Assembly (NCBI GenBank): GCA_028874995.1
Contig: JAPPGM010000084.1
Location: forward strand, 1-45,281
Direction of reading: 5' to 3'
From: Gemmatimonadota bacterium
GTDB taxonomy: Bacteria; Gemmatimonadota; Gemmatimonadetes; Longimicrobiales; Gaopeijiaceae
DNA length: 45,281 nt
How positions within the stretch are numbered: the first letter of the stretch is position 1; each line of letters starts with the position of its first letter. The translations under genes were made by a program, and so were the position numbers. Below are positions 25,841 through 36,030 of the stretch, one piece after another. A model generated the notes under the pieces. That model saw only the letters and a program-made list of their open reading frames with translations. It was not told the DNA's origin and made no database searches.

Positions 25841-27156
25841 GGGACGACCCGCTTCCGCCGCTCCCGTACGGTGACCGGCGCGACCGGGTGCTCGCCCGGC
25901 TGGAGGGCGCCTCGATGCTCCTTCCGGCGGCCCCGGTGCGCTTCAGGAACGGCGACTCCGAGTATCCGTACCGTCCCGATTCCGAGCTGCTGTACATGAC
26001 CGGCTGGGACACGCCGGACTGCATCGCGCTCCTGCGGGGCTTTGCGGACGAGGACCGCTTCGTGTTGTTCGCGCCGGAGCGAGACCCCGAAAAGGAACTC
26101 TGGACGGGTCCCCGCCGTGAACCGGAAGAGGTGCGTGCGCTATTCGGGACCGACCGTGTTCTTGCCCTGCGGGAGTTCGCCGAGAAAGCTCCCGGGCTGC
26201 TGGCGGGTGGCGAGGGCATCCACTACCGCCTCGGGGCCAACGAAATGTGCGACCGGGTGGTGCGGGAGGCCCTGCGGACGGGACGGCGCGAACGGGCTCG
26301 CAGCGGGGCCGGTCCCTGGATGGTGGCCGACCCGGGCACGATCCTCGACCCGTTGCGGGTGCGCAAGGACCCGGCGGAGATCGCGCGCATGCGGGAGGCC
26401 GCGCGCATCTCTGTGGCCGCCTTCGGCGAGGCGTTGCCGAGCGTGCGGGAGGGGGCGGGGGAGTGGGAAGTGCAGGCCGCGCTGGAAGCCGGCTTTCGCG
26501 GCCGGGGGGCGAACGGCGCGGCCTTCGCGACGATCGTGGCCGCGGGAGCGAACGCGTGCACGCTCCACTACTCGGCGAACTGTGCGCGTATCGGCGCGGA
26601 CGACCTGGTTCTGGTCGACGCGGGAGCCGAGTTCGACTTCTACGCCGCCGACATCACGCGAACCGTCCCCGCCGCGGGGCGGCTGGAGGGGGCGCGGGGC
26701 GAAGTGTACGAGGTGGTGCGGGACGCGCACGGTGCGGCGGTGGCCGCCTGCGTCCCGGGCGGCACGCTCGATGCGGTTCATCAGGCGGCCGTGCGGGGGA
26801 TCGTGGTGGGGTTGGTGGCCGCGGGCATCCTGAAGCAGACGGTCGACGAGGTGCTGGAACGGGAGACCTACCGCCGGTTTTTCCCCCACCGCACCTCGCA
26901 CTGGTTGGGGCTGGACACGCACGACGCGGGACCCTACCGCGATCGCGACGGGCCGTTGCGGCTTGAGCCCGGAATGGTCTTCACGGTGGAGCCGGGACTT
27001 TACTTTGCGCCTGGGAGCGGCGCGGATACAGCCGGGATCGAGGGGACCGGGATCAGGCTGGAGGACGACGTGCTGGTGACGCCGCAAGGCGCGGAGGTGC
27101 TGACCGCCGGCCTGCCCCTCGACCCGGCCGCGCTCGCGGAACTGGCAGGCGGATGA
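25837..27156 (+). CDS. M24 family Xaa-Pro aminopeptidase
   Basis: A 439-residue metallopeptidase of the aminopeptidase P type. The N-terminal domain (about 1-170) has GDSEYPYRPDSELLYMTGWD and FAPERDPEKELWTGPR. The catalytic domain carries the ligands in LVLVDAGAEFDFYAADITRT (two Asp), FFPHRTSHWLGLDTHDAG (His), MVFTVEPGLYF (Glu) and GTGIRLEDDVLV (Glu). It removes the first residue from peptides with proline in second position. No signal peptide is seen, so it is probably cytoplasmic, handling what the upstream secreted S9 peptidase yields. The GTG overlaps the S9 stop, and its own stop overlaps an ATG in the next gene. Confidence 0.94.
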   Translation: MRDDPLPPLPYGDRRDRVLARLEGASMLLPAAPVRFRNGDSEYPYRPDSELLYMTGWDTPDCIALLRGFADEDRFVLFAPERDPEKELWTGPRREPEEVRALFGTDRVLALREFAEKAPGLLAGGEGIHYRLGANEMCDRVVREALRTGRRERARSGAGPWMVADPGTILDPLRVRKDPAEIARMREAARISVAAFGEALPSVREGAGEWEVQAALEAGFRGRGANGAAFATIVAAGANACTLHYSANCARIGADDLVLVDAGAEFDFYAADITRTVPAAGRLEGARGEVYEVVRDAHGAAVAACVPGGTLDAVHQAAVRGIVVGLVAAGILKQTVDEVLERETYRRFFPHRTSHWLGLDTHDAGPYRDRDGPLRLEPGMVFTVEPGLYFAPGSGADTAGIEGTGIRLEDDVLVTPQGAEVLTAGLPLDPAALAELAGG

Positions 27157-27185
27157 GGCCTCGCTCGGCCGACCGGGAGGAGGAT

Positions 27186-28064
27186 ATGGAGACTCGCCGC
27201 ACGGGGGACGGGTACGCCGCCCCGGCCATCGACATCGTGGCGCGCCTGCGCCAACCCGGGCCGATGGTCGGCGTCGAGTTGAGGCCGCCCCGGCTGGGGC
27301 TGGACGCGTCGCGCGGCATGGATGTCTGGATCGACATGTACCACGCCGTCCGACACCTTGCCCGGAGCGGAACCTTCGTCCTCCTCACCGACGATGCGGC
27401 GGGAGACCCGGAGGAGGAGAGCCTGGCCCACCTGGCTGCGAATCTGGGCGGCGCGGCCGACCTGGAGACGGTGGTCCCGTTTCTGACGTGCAAGCACCCG
27501 CTGGAGTATTGCCGACTCTTCGCGCGGCGTGCGGCGGGGTTGGGAGTGGCGGGGATAGCGGTGGTGGGGGGCGACCACTCGATCGGGCCCGGTCGGTGCG
27601 TTCCGCACGGCAAGGACCTGCGGGGGATCCTGCGGCGCGCGCAACCGGGGTTTCCCCTAGGGGGATGGGCGAACCCGCACCGGGATCCGGTCGAGCAGGC
27701 CCGATTCGTCGCCGACGACGACTTCAGCGCCGACTTCGTCCTGACGCAGATCGTCTCGCACCACTCGCTCGGCCGGGTGGAGTCGTTCCGTGCCGAATTG
27801 GAACGCCTGGGTGTGGACATCCCGGTCGTGTACGGGGTGTTCCTCTATCGGAGCTCCAATTCGCGGACGCTCGGCTACCTCAATCGCTTCTTTCCGGTTC
27901 CGGCCCGCGCGATCACGGCGGAGTTCGCCGCCGGAACGAGCGCCAACGAGATCTGCGCGCGGTCGATCCGTCGTCTCCGGGAGGCCGGAGCGGAGAAGGT
28001 CTATGTGAGCAATCTGCGGGGCGGCGAGGTGGCGGTGCGTTTGGGAAGGTTGGCGGGGGGGTAG
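27186..28064 (+). CDS. Methylenetetrahydrofolate-reductase-like protein
   Basis: A 292-residue protein with the TIM-barrel pattern of the MTHFR family. Visible parts: MVGVELRPPRLGLD in the position of the usual substrate-binding FExxPPK strand, TFVLLTDDAAGDP, TVVPFLTCKHPLEYCRLFAR, GIAVVGGDHSIGPGRC, FVLTQIVSHHSLGRVESFRA and DIPVVYGVFLY. It is divergent, so the reduction of methylene-THF to methyl-THF is likely but not certain. ATG 27186 has GGGAGGAGG just upstream; an ATG at 27153 overlapping the peptidase stop is also in frame. It converges on two methionine-synthesis genes that need methyl-THF, one of which carries its own MTHFR domain. Confidence 0.78.
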   Translation: METRRTGDGYAAPAIDIVARLRQPGPMVGVELRPPRLGLDASRGMDVWIDMYHAVRHLARSGTFVLLTDDAAGDPEEESLAHLAANLGGAADLETVVPFLTCKHPLEYCRLFARRAAGLGVAGIAVVGGDHSIGPGRCVPHGKDLRGILRRAQPGFPLGGWANPHRDPVEQARFVADDDFSADFVLTQIVSHHSLGRVESFRAELERLGVDIPVVYGVFLYRSSNSRTLGYLNRFFPVPARAITAEFAAGTSANEICARSIRRLREAGAEKVYVSNLRGGEVAVRLGRLAGG

Positions 28065-28207
28065 CGATCCAGCCCTTTGCCGAGCTGCGGCCGACAAGTG
28101 CGTGGTGGGACGATGGGGTGTCCACCCAAGCTGGCGCCGGTGTGCTGATCCCATGCAGCCGGGCCGTCCGGATCGAGCGGGGGGGCGTCCCAATCAAGCA
28201 TGCCGGT

Positions 28208-28297
28208 GTCCCTTGATTTGCCGCGGCGGCGGGCGGGCGGTCCGCCTTGAACATCCGCCGGGAGTACTGGGCCCGCCGCCGCGGCAAAAGCAGGGAC
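28208..28297. repeat. Long inverted repeat between convergent operons
   Basis: Two 27-base arms (28208-28234 and 28271-28297) match at 24 positions. The inner 17 bases, TTGCCGCGGCGGCGGGC, are perfect, and a 36-base loop contains a smaller GGCGG/CCGCC pairing. Weaker similarity continues outside the arms (CATGC on both sides). It lies in the 359-base gap between convergent gene ends, which otherwise shows no supported gene. It could act as a two-way terminator or be a small mobile-element remnant. No T-run flanks it. Confidence 0.7.
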
Positions 28298-28423
28298 GCG
28301 AGCATGTCGGAACGGAACGGCCCGGCCAACCCGAAGCCCGTGGAGAAAACCCCGGGCATTTGGGCGGCGATGCATCCCCGCTTTCGCTGAATCGTCGCAA
28401 TATAACCCGGTGGCCGGACGGCT

Positions 28424-30283
28424 CTATCCACGGACTCTCTTGCCCCGCAGCCCCTCCACAACCCCCAGCACGCCTTCCATTCCTTCTCGTACCGCCGAAA
28501 CCAGGAAACCCGCGACCTCACCGCGCAGCTCCTCCGCGACCTCGAGCGCGATCTCAATCCCCTCGACCACTGCACGGCCCATCCCCCGACCCTCCGCACG
28601 GCGCATCCGCTCCACCACCGGATCCGGCATATGCACGCCCGGGACCTCGTTCTGCAGAAACTCCGCCTGCCGTGCGCTCGCCAGAGGCAGGATCCCTGCA
28701 ATCACGGGGATTTTCTGGTCTGTTTCGGTCAGGAATTCCCTCAGTCGGCCCACGTCGAAGACCGGCTGGGACACGGCAAAATCGGCGCCTGCGTCCACCT
28801 TCCAGCGGAACCGGCCCAGTTCCAGCGTGCGGTCGCGGGCCGACTGGTTGAGGGCGACGCCCACGACGAAGCGCGCAGGATCCCCCAGATCGTTGCCGGA
28901 GGGGTCGATCCCGGAGTTCAAGCCCGTAACGACATTCGTGAGGCCGATCGAGTCGACATCGACCACGGATCGGTAGTCGGGGTAGGGGGCCGCACCGGGA
29001 GGATCGCCGGTCAGGAGCAGAAGGTTGTGCAGGCCGGTGGCCGCCGCGCCCAGGAGGTCGCTCATCATCCGGGAGAGCTTGCGGTCGCGACAGGTGTAGT
29101 GGACCAGGGGCTCCACGCCCGGGCAGGAACGCGCGATCAAAGCGGCGGCGGCGAACACTCCAAGCCGCGCGGCACCCCGGTCCTCGTGCACGGCGATCAC
29201 ATCCGCACCGGCTGCGCCCAGGGCGCGGCAGTCCCTCACGAGCGCCGCGGTGTCCCATCCCCGGGGGGGAAGGACCTGGACCGAGGTGACGAAGTCGCCC
29301 TGCGCCAATCGGCGACCGAAGGCGGAGCGCGCCGCCAGCGGCGGCGTCGGCTTCCTGCCCGCATCGACGACCGCCTCGCCGGCCACCCGAACCGGTGTCG
29401 CGCGCGGCCTGCTGGCGGCGACCTGCTCGCGGATGCGACGGATGTGCTCCGGGGTCGTTCCGCAACAGCCGCCTACGATCCGCGCGCCCGCTTCGATGAG
29501 ACGGCGCGCATACTGCGCCATGTAGTCCGGCCGGGTAAGGTACATCTTGCGCTCCCGCACGGTCGTCGGGAATCCCGCGTTGGGCTGGGCGGAGAGGGGA
29601 AGGGAAGTGACCCGGGCCATGCCTTCCAGCGCCTCCAGCACGACCGCCGGACCGACCGAGCAGTTGAGTCCTACCACGTCCGCGCCCCAGTCGTCGGCCA
29701 CGCGCGCGGCCTGTTCGGCAGAGGCACCCGATGCGGTCTTGCCGTCATCGCCCTCCACCGTCACCTGGACGATCACGGGAAGATCGCACCGGCTCTTCAC
29801 GGCCCGAAACGCCTGCTCCAGCTCGGCCAGGTCGGAAAAGGTCTCCAGGATGAACCCGTCCACACCGCCGGAAAGCAGCCCGTCCACCTGGCGGCCGAAG
29901 TACTCCCGGGCCTCCGCCAGGGACGTGGGGCCCAGCGGCTCGACGCGGATCCCCAGCGGACCGATCGCGCCCGCCACCGCCGCCCGTCCCCCCGCCGCGC
30001 GCACCGCGATCTCGGCCGCGAGATGGTTCAGCTCTTCGGTGCGGTCCTCCAGGCGGTACGAAGATAGCTTCACCGGGTTCGCCCCGAAGGTGTTCGTCTC
30101 CAGGATCTCCGCCCCGGCGCGGACGTACTGCGCGTGAACCTCCCCCACCAGCTCGGGATGCGTAGCGTTGAGTTCGTCGTAGCAGACGTTCACGAAGACG
30201 CCTCGTCCATACAGCATCGTGCCCATGGCCCCGTCCGCTACACGGACCCGCCCATCCGCCAGCATCGCGCGCAGGTCAGCCAC
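28424..30283 (-). CDS. Bifunctional homocysteine S-methyltransferase / methylenetetrahydrofolate reductase
   Basis: A 619-residue fusion like B. subtilis YitJ. The N-terminal half (about 1-300) is a zinc homocysteine methyltransferase: [44 protein letters not shown] and [10 protein letters not shown], with the three zinc cysteines. The C-terminal half (about 330-600) is an MTHFR barrel: [60 protein letters not shown] and [16 protein letters not shown] 30283 is preferred: it gives the usual 16-20 residues before DGAMG and overlaps metH by eight bases. ATG 30355, after GGAGGAGG, is the alternative and would overlap by 80 bases. It follows metH in one operon. Confidence 0.92.
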   Translation of the reverse strand: MADLRAMLADGRVRVADGAMGTMLYGRGVFVNVCYDELNATHPELVGEVHAQYVRAGAEILETNTFGANPVKLSSYRLEDRTEELNHLAAEIAVRAAGGRAAVAGAIGPLGIRVEPLGPTSLAEAREYFGRQVDGLLSGGVDGFILETFSDLAELEQAFRAVKSRCDLPVIVQVTVEGDDGKTASGASAEQAARVADDWGADVVGLNCSVGPAVVLEALEGMARVTSLPLSAQPNAGFPTTVRERKMYLTRPDYMAQYARRLIEAGARIVGGCCGTTPEHIRRIREQVAASRPRATPVRVAGEAVVDAGRKPTPPLAARSAFGRRLAQGDFVTSVQVLPPRGWDTAALVRDCRALGAAGADVIAVHEDRGAARLGVFAAAALIARSCPGVEPLVHYTCRDRKLSRMMSDLLGAAATGLHNLLLLTGDPPGAAPYPDYRSVVDVDSIGLTNVVTGLNSGIDPSGNDLGDPARFVVGVALNQSARDRTLELGRFRWKVDAGADFAVSQPVFDVGRLREFLTETDQKIPVIAGILPLASARQAEFLQNEVPGVHMPDPVVERMRRAEGRGMGRAVVEGIEIALEVAEELRGEVAGFLVSAVREGMEGVLGVVEGLRGKRVRG

Positions 30284-33200
30284 GGCCGCTTTCCGTTCTT
30301 GCTTCGTCGCGGTTCGCCCCGGCACCTGCGGTCCGACCCTGGCCGCGGGCCCCATCTCCCCCGACCTCCTCCGCCAGATTCTGGCCCAGCCACCGCCCCG
30401 CTTCCTCCCCGGACATCCCCGCGCGGCGGGCGTAGTCCTCCACCTGGTCGCGGCCCACCCGTCCGACACCGAAGTAGAAGCTGTCCGGGTGCCCGATGTA
30501 GATTCCGGAAACGGAGGCGGCCGGGAACATGGCGCAACTCTCTGTCAGCCTCACCCCGATCCTCTCCGCGTCCAGCAGCCCGAAGATCGTTTGCTTGAGC
30601 GAATGATCCGGGCACGCGGGATACCCCGGCGCGGGCCGGATTCCGCCATACTCTTCGGCGATCAGCTGCCTGTTGGTCAGCGACTCCCTCGGCGCATAGC
30701 CCCAGAACTCGCGGCGCACACGTTCGTGCATGCGCTCGGCGAAGGCCTCGGCCAGCCGGTCCGCGAGCGCCTTCACCAGGATGCTCCGGTAGTCGTCGCC
30801 CGCGGCCTCGAACCCGGCGGCGAGTTCAGCTACGCCCTCGCCGGCGGTGACCACGAAGGCGCCGGCGTAGTCGGCCACGCCCGCGGCGGCCGGGGCCACG
30901 AAGTCCGCCAGGCACAGATTCGGACGCCCGGCTCCCTTGGCGAACTGCTGGCGCAGACATGGCAACACCGCAAGCGGCGTGGACCGCGACTCGCTGCGGT
31001 AGAGCACGACGTCGTCGCCCACGGCGTTGGCCGGGTAGAGCCCGACGACCGCGCGCGCGGCCAGGCGCCCCTCGCGGCGGAGTTGCTCCAGCAGGGCCAG
31101 CGCGTCCCGGTGCAGACTGGTGGCCTCGGGGCCCAGGTCCGGATCGGAGAGGATGTCGGGGTAGGTGCCGCGCAGCTCCCAGGCCCGAAAGAAAGGGGTC
31201 CAATCGATCCGTTCGACCAGTTCGCCCAAGTCGTAGGTGGGGAACGTGCGCGGTCGGGGGGCGGCGGACGGACCGTGGCCGCCCGCGACGAAGCGGTCGG
31301 TGTCGGTGGGGAAGACGCGGTTGCCGGTCCAGGCGGGGCGGACGGGAGCATATCCGGCCCAGTCGAGCGACAGCCGGTTCGCGCGGGCACCTTCCATCGG
31401 CAGCAGGGCGGTGCGGCGGCGCGGCGCTCCCCGTCGGCGGCGCACGCCCGCGTACTCCTCGCGGATACCGGCCGTGTACGCCACCCGGCTGCCCGGATCG
31501 AGCAGCTTCCCCGCCACCTCCGCGCAGCGCGAGGCGTCGAGCACGTGAACGGTGGCCCCCGAGTACCGCTCCTCGATCTTGACCGCCGTATGGACCCGCG
31601 AGGTGGTGGCCCCGCCGATCAGCAGCGGAATCTCCATGCCGGTGCGCTCCATCTCCGAGGCCACGTGCACCATCTGGTCGAGGCTGGGCGTGATGAGCCC
31701 GGAGAGGCCCACCATGTCGGCGTCAACCTCGCGCGCCTTTTCGAGGATGACCTCGGCGGGCACCATCACCCCCAGGTCGAAGACCTCATAGTTGTTGCAC
31801 TGCAACACGACCCCGACGATGTTCTTGCCGATGTCGTGTACGTCGCCCTTGACGGTGGCCATCACGATCCGCCCGGCGGACCTGTCCTTGCCGTCGGCCG
31901 GCTTCTCGCGCTCCAGGTACGGCACCAGGTACCCGACCGCACGCTTCATGACGCGCGCGCTCTTGACCACCTGCGGAAGGAACATCTTCCCCGAGCCGAA
32001 GAGGTCCCCGACGGTGTTCATACCCGCCATCAGGGGTCCTTCGATCACGTCCAGCGCCCACTCCGCTTCCCGCCGCGCCTCCTCGGTGTCCTCCTCGATG
32101 TGGTCGGTGATCCCGTGCACGAGCGCGTGACTCAGGCGGACCTCCACCGGCGCCTCGCGCCACGACAGGTCCTCGGAGTCCCCCGAGGAGCGTCCCCGGT
32201 AGCTTCCCGCCAGCGCCGTCAGGCGGTCCGTGGCGTCCGTGCGCCGATTGAAGAGCACGTCTTCCACCGCTTCAAGCAACTCATCCGGTATGTCATCATA
32301 AACCGCAATGGCACCAGCGTTTACAATTCCCATATCCATCCCCGCAAGTCCCGCGTGATAGAGGAACGCCGAGTGCATCGCCTCGCGGACCCCGTGGCTC
32401 CCGCGGAAGGAGAAGGAGACGTTGCTGACCCCGCCGCTCACAAGCGCGTGCGGCAGGGACGCCTTGATCCGCCGCGTGGCCTCGAAGAAGGCAACCGCGT
32501 AGTCGTTGTGCTCCGCGATCCCCGTCGCGACGGCGAAGATGTTGGGGTCGAAGATGAGGTCCTCCGCGGGGAAGCCCTCCTGCCGCACCAGAATGTCGTA
32601 CGCGCGCGCGCAGATCTCCACCTTGTGGTCGGCGGTGTCCGCCTGGCCGCTCTCGTCGAAGGCCATCACGACCACCGCCGCGCCGTAGCGGCGGGCCAGC
32701 CGCGCCTTCTCGCGGAAGGCCTCTTCGCCGTCCTTGAGGCTGATCGAGTTCACGACCCCCTTGCCCTGGACGCACCTCAGCCCGGCCTCGATCACCTCCC
32801 ACTTCGACGAGTCGATCATGAAGGGGACGCGCGCGATCTCGGGCTCGGCCGCCATCAGGTTCAGGAACCTGACCATCGCCGCCTCGGCGTCGAGCAGCCC
32901 CTCGTCCATGTTCACGTCGACGATCTGGGCACCGCCCCGCACCTGCTGGCGCGCCACCTCCAGCGCGGTTTCGTAGTCATCGTCGCGGATCAGACGGGCG
33001 AAGCGCGCGGACCCGGTCACGTTGGTGCGCTCGCCCACGTTCACGAAGAGCGAGTCGGGGCCGATGGTGACGGGCTCCAGTCCCGCGAGACGGGTCCGTA
33101 CGGGGTGGTCGGGACGCGGCCTTGGCGCGACACCCTCCACCGCCTCCACGATCGCGGCGATGTGATCGGGGGTGGTGCCGCAGCATCCGCCCGCGAAGTT

Positions 33201-34157
33201 GAGGAACCCGGCGCCGGCAAATTCGCCCATGGTGCGCGCCATCTCCTCCGGGGACAGGTCGTATTCACCGAACTCGTTAGGCAACCCCGCGTTGGGGTGG
33301 CAGCTCACCCAGCTCTCGCAGACCGCCGACAGCTCCTGCAGGTAGGGACGGAGCGCATCGGGCCCCAGCGCGCAGTTGAGGCCGAACGACAGCGGCTCGG
33401 CGTGCCGGAGCGAATTGTAGAAGGCCTCCGGCGTCTGACCGGTCAGGGTCCGCCCGCTCTGGTCGGTGATCGTCCCCGAGATCATGATGGGGATGTCGAG
33501 CCCGGTCTCCTCCCTCACCTCGAGGATGGCGAAGATGGCCGCCTTCGCGTTCAGGGTGTCGAAGACGGTCTCCACCATGAGCAGGTCCACGCCGCCCGCG
33601 ATCAGTGCGCGGGACTGTTCTGCATATGCGGCACGGAGTTCCTCGAAGGTGACCTGCCTCGCGCCCGGGTCGTTCACGTCCGCCGAGATCGACGCCGTGC
33701 GGTTCATCGGCCCGAGGATCCCCGCCACGAAACGGGGCCGCTCCGGGGTGCGGGCCGCGTACTCGTCGGCGGCCTCCCGCGCGATCCGGGCGGCTGCGAG
33801 GTTGATCTCCACCACGGCGTCCTCCACCCCGTAGTCCGACATCGGAAGCCGGGTGGAGCTGAAGGTGTTGGTCTCGACGATGTCGGCGCCCGCATCCAGG
33901 TAGGCGCGGTGGATCTCGCCGATCACATCGGGCCGGGTGAGCGAAAGGAGATCGTTGTTGCCGAGGAGCGGGGTGGGGTGGGCGGAGAAGTGGTCGCCGC
34001 GGAAGTCGGCCTCGTCCAGGGCGTACCGCTGGATCATGGTCCCCATCGCGCCATCCAGGACCAGAATGCGCTCGTTCGGCAGCCGCTTGATTCGCCGCCG
34101 CCGGCGCTCCGCGCGGTCAGCCACGGCCGTGCCGTTCGCGCCGTCCAGGCCGGTCAC
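30276..34157 (-). CDS. metH: Cobalamin-dependent methionine synthase
   Basis: A full-length 1,293-residue MetH that moves a methyl group from methyl-THF to homocysteine via cobalamin. Homocysteine domain with zinc ligands Cys262, Cys325 and Cys326 ([24 protein letters not shown]). Pterin domain (about 375-640: [38 protein letters not shown]). Cap and B12 domain with axial His774 in [20 protein letters not shown], then [13 protein letters not shown] and GGATTS. Reactivation domain (about 930-1270: [36 protein letters not shown]). All key residues match the E. coli enzyme with a constant offset of 15. GTG 34157 is the start used; a second in-frame GTG lies at 34124. The last residues (about 1265-1293) are low complexity. 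It heads a two-gene operon with the fusion gene. Confidence 0.97.
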   Translation of the reverse strand: MTGLDGANGTAVADRAERRRRRIKRLPNERILVLDGAMGTMIQRYALDEADFRGDHFSAHPTPLLGNNDLLSLTRPDVIGEIHRAYLDAGADIVETNTFSSTRLPMSDYGVEDAVVEINLAAARIAREAADEYAARTPERPRFVAGILGPMNRTASISADVNDPGARQVTFEELRAAYAEQSRALIAGGVDLLMVETVFDTLNAKAAIFAILEVREETGLDIPIMISGTITDQSGRTLTGQTPEAFYNSLRHAEPLSFGLNCALGPDALRPYLQELSAVCESWVSCHPNAGLPNEFGEYDLSPEEMARTMGEFAGAGFLNFAGGCCGTTPDHIAAIVEAVEGVAPRPRPDHPVRTRLAGLEPVTIGPDSLFVNVGERTNVTGSARFARLIRDDDYETALEVARQQVRGGAQIVDVNMDEGLLDAEAAMVRFLNLMAAEPEIARVPFMIDSSKWEVIEAGLRCVQGKGVVNSISLKDGEEAFREKARLARRYGAAVVVMAFDESGQADTADHKVEICARAYDILVRQEGFPAEDLIFDPNIFAVATGIAEHNDYAVAFFEATRRIKASLPHALVSGGVSNVSFSFRGSHGVREAMHSAFLYHAGLAGMDMGIVNAGAIAVYDDIPDELLEAVEDVLFNRRTDATDRLTALAGSYRGRSSGDSEDLSWREAPVEVRLSHALVHGITDHIEEDTEEARREAEWALDVIEGPLMAGMNTVGDLFGSGKMFLPQVVKSARVMKRAVGYLVPYLEREKPADGKDRSAGRIVMATVKGDVHDIGKNIVGVVLQCNNYEVFDLGVMVPAEVILEKAREVDADMVGLSGLITPSLDQMVHVASEMERTGMEIPLLIGGATTSRVHTAVKIEERYSGATVHVLDASRCAEVAGKLLDPGSRVAYTAGIREEYAGVRRRRGAPRRRTALLPMEGARANRLSLDWAGYAPVRPAWTGNRVFPTDTDRFVAGGHGPSAAPRPRTFPTYDLGELVERIDWTPFFRAWELRGTYPDILSDPDLGPEATSLHRDALALLEQLRREGRLAARAVVGLYPANAVGDDVVLYRSESRSTPLAVLPCLRQQFAKGAGRPNLCLADFVAPAAAGVADYAGAFVVTAGEGVAELAAGFEAAGDDYRSILVKALADRLAEAFAERMHERVRREFWGYAPRESLTNRQLIAEEYGGIRPAPGYPACPDHSLKQTIFGLLDAERIGVRLTESCAMFPAASVSGIYIGHPDSFYFGVGRVGRDQVEDYARRAGMSGEEAGRWLGQNLAEEVGGDGARGQGRTAGAGANRDEARTESGRG

Positions 34158-34215
34158 CCCGGTGAGCCGCGCGCCGCGCCCTGCTGGTCGATCTCACTTG
34201 CTGCCAAGCCTCCTC

Positions 34216-34255
34216 CGCCGGAATCCCCGGCGTTGCGTCACCCGGCAAAGGCCGG
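34216..34255. repeat. Paired REP-like hairpins in the metH leader
   Basis: Two adjacent inverted repeats: CGCCGG (34216-34221) with CCGGCG (34227-34232), and CCGGC (34242-34246) with GCCGG (34251-34255). Overall it resembles the widespread extragenic palindromes of the form GTCAcCCGGCAAAGGCCGGttCCC. They would fold in the metH 5' leader RNA. Whether they are dispersed copies cannot be judged from one window. Confidence 0.45.
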
Positions 34256-34320
34256 TTCCCACGGGGCGAGGAGCAGCGCGACGCGGTTCGGGAAGGCCCT
34301 GAAATCGGCGGCCTCGAAGG

Positions 34321-34346
34321 ACCCGCACCACTGCGGGTGGCTTTTT
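34321..34346 (+). terminator. Rho-independent-terminator-like hairpin with no gene upstream
   Basis: ACCCGCA (34321-34327) and TGCGGGT (34332-34338) pair perfectly around a four-base loop, and GGC then TTTTT (34342-34346) follows. It reads as a terminator for rightward transcription, yet the DNA to its left is the antisense of metH. It could end an antisense or leader RNA, or be part of a repeat. Confidence 0.5.
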
Positions 34347-34744
34347 AGCTGTTCCCGGCCGCAATACGCCACAAATCGCCGTGTCATCGAGTCTGGATCG
34401 CCCTGTGGCGAAGACCCGTTGTCCCATTCATAGCAGGGAACCGCGCGTCGATCAAGGGGGTAGTACCCGTTGTACGACCGCCCAGCCTTCCGGCCGGAGA
34501 GATGGGCGTGGCCGTGGTTGGCCTTCAGGACTGGCGACGGGTTGTTCCGGAGCCTAGCTTTTTCGGTAACGTCCCGGGATGATTCGCGTAGGTTGCTCAT
34601 GGCGCACCGAGAGTTTGGAGAAGTGCGGCGCCGACGGCAGCCAAGTGCGCCCGTCAAGCGAGAGCTTCGTTGGAGTGATCGCAGGGGGCGAGCGGATTTC
34701 GGCGGTCAAGGACGCGGTTTCAGCCTGTATGGGAGGCAAGACAC

Positions 34745-35929
34745 ATGATCGGTATGAACAAGTTGGTACGGCCATCCGCAAGTTGGAAGGACGGGCGCCG
34801 GAGGGTGACCCCTCGACGAGTCGTCCCGGCCGCGGCCTTCGCGATGTCTCTGTTCCTGGCCGCACCGCAGGACGCCGTGTCCCAGGAAGGGAATGTCCCC
34901 CAGCGGGTCACGATTACGGGCATCGTGGTTGACGCGCACACCGGAGGCCCGATCGCCGAGGTCGAGGTGGTCGTGCGTGGCGCGGGTCTCAGACCCGATG
35001 GCGGTTTGCGCGTCGTGACAGACGCTGATGGGCAGTTCCAATTGTCCGACATCGCCGTGGGAGAATACCGGCTCCAACTCAGTCATGACGACTACAACCC
35101 GGCGGCCGGCGAGTTCACGGTCATGCGCGCCGGAAGCTTCCGCACCACCTTGCAACCGCTCAGCCAGGGGTCGGGCGAACTCATGACCGGCATCATCGGT
35201 ATCGTCACGGATCGCGAAAACGGTTCTCTGCTCTCCGGCGTGAACGTCTCGATGGGCGACGGGCGGCAGGGGGTCATGTCGGATCTGCGAGGGGAGTTCG
35301 TGCTCGAAAGGCTCACCGGCGGCCAGCACGTTGTCGAGTTCTCGATGATCGGGTACACGCCGCGGGCGGACACCATCCGTGTCGTGCCCGGGCGTGTGAC
35401 CAACGTGGAGGTGTCGCTGTCCGTCGATCCCGTGCAGCTCGACCCGATCGAGGTCACCGTCGAAAGGCGCGAGATCGTATTGCAGAGAAGGGGATTCTAC
35501 CACCGCCAGAAGACGGGCTTCGGAAAGTTCATAGACCGCGAGGAGATCGAAATGCGGGGGCCCAGTGAAATGACCGATCTCTTCAGCGGGATGGCGGGCG
35601 TCGACCTGTACTCCGACCCGTTGAACCAACTTGAGAAGTGGGTGGTTCTCCGGAGTGGCAGGCACATGACCATGCAACCACGGACGTTGCCCGAGGACGA
35701 CCCGGGACCCGAGACCCCTACGGACATCTATCAGCGCTGCTTTCCCCGCGTCTACCTCGATGGCATTGTCGCCCACCGTGGCGGAGATGAGCCCGCCCGG
35801 TTGGACACATTCGTGGACCCGGGTGTGGTAGCAGGAGTCGAAGTGTATGCGTCGGTGAGCGGTCTTCCGCCTGAATACCAGGGTCACGGACCTTTCTGCG
35901 GGACCATCCTGATCTGGACGAGACGCTGA
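34745..35929 (+). CDS. Secreted protein with two CarboxypepD_reg domains and a TonB-plug domain, no barrel (copy 1)
   Basis: A 394-residue exported protein with a signal peptide (about 24-47, RRVVPAAAFAMSLFLAAPQD then SQEG). Two beta-sandwich domains of the CarboxypepD_reg type lie at about 54-135 (ITGIVVDAHTGGPIAEVEVV) and 142-225 (IGIVTDRENGSLLSGVNVSM). A TonB-plug-like domain (about 260-394) shows EEIEMRGPSEMTDLFSGMAG, CFPRVYLDGIVA, DPGVVAGVEVYASVSGLP and the end FCGTILIWTRR. The usual 22-strand barrel is absent; the gene stops with the plug. The two cysteines (CFPRV, FCGTI) may pair. It resembles copy 2 at 39573 over its whole length. Function unknown; it may dock on an outer membrane receptor. 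Its stop lies 114 bases before the amidohydrolase. Confidence 0.86.
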   Translation: MIGMNKLVRPSASWKDGRRRVTPRRVVPAAAFAMSLFLAAPQDAVSQEGNVPQRVTITGIVVDAHTGGPIAEVEVVVRGAGLRPDGGLRVVTDADGQFQLSDIAVGEYRLQLSHDDYNPAAGEFTVMRAGSFRTTLQPLSQGSGELMTGIIGIVTDRENGSLLSGVNVSMGDGRQGVMSDLRGEFVLERLTGGQHVVEFSMIGYTPRADTIRVVPGRVTNVEVSLSVDPVQLDPIEVTVERREIVLQRRGFYHRQKTGFGKFIDREEIEMRGPSEMTDLFSGMAGVDLYSDPLNQLEKWVVLRSGRHMTMQPRTLPEDDPGPETPTDIYQRCFPRVYLDGIVAHRGGDEPARLDTFVDPGVVAGVEVYASVSGLPPEYQGHGPFCGTILIWTRR

Positions 35930-35967
35930 GCGGGTCGCCGCGCCGGTGACCAGCTGTCCGTGAAAAA

Positions 35968-36000
35968 GGCCGCTCGAATCCCCCGTGGCCGCGAGCGGCC
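35968..36000. terminator. Nine-base-pair hairpin after plug-protein copy 1
   Basis: GGCCGCTCG (35968-35976) pairs perfectly with CGAGCGGCC (35992-36000) around a 15-base loop. AAAAA directly precedes it, so only leftward transcripts would carry the T-run of a classical terminator, and no leftward gene is near. For rightward transcripts it is a stable hairpin between the plug gene and the amidohydrolase gene. Confidence 0.45.
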
Positions 36001-36030
36001 ACCCCGAAGGGATGAAACGCACTGCCCGGA

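Larger units (their letters stand above)
34158..34744. other. Gene-poor interval between metH and the plug-protein gene
   Basis: This 587-base stretch separates two divergent genes and should hold both promoters. I see no supported gene in it. A minus-strand frame (34600-34238) stays open but has neither a family resemblance nor a ribosome site, and ends in a hairpin; its last part reads like translated repeat DNA. Three hairpins lie in the metH-proximal half. A strong ribosome site for the plus gene is GGGAGG at 34731-34736, eight bases before its ATG. I found no convincing cobalamin or SAM riboswitch. Confidence 0.5.

Noticed and set aside
34201-34380. Possible cobalamin riboswitch upstream of metH
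   Set aside because: The leader contains GGGAACCGG and CGCAACG, but the GGTG element, the GCCACTG core and a B12 box are not found in the right order.
30219-34433. A 1,404-codon open frame on the plus strand opposite metH
   Set aside because: Antisense of metH in a GC-rich region where stops are rare; no family resemblance, while the minus frame is a textbook MetH with all catalytic residues.
34238-34600. A 120-codon minus frame (MSNLRESSRDVTE) upstream of metH as a gene
   Set aside because: No ribosome site, no recognised family, and its end runs into REP-like hairpins; it looks like non-coding or repeat DNA that happens to be open.
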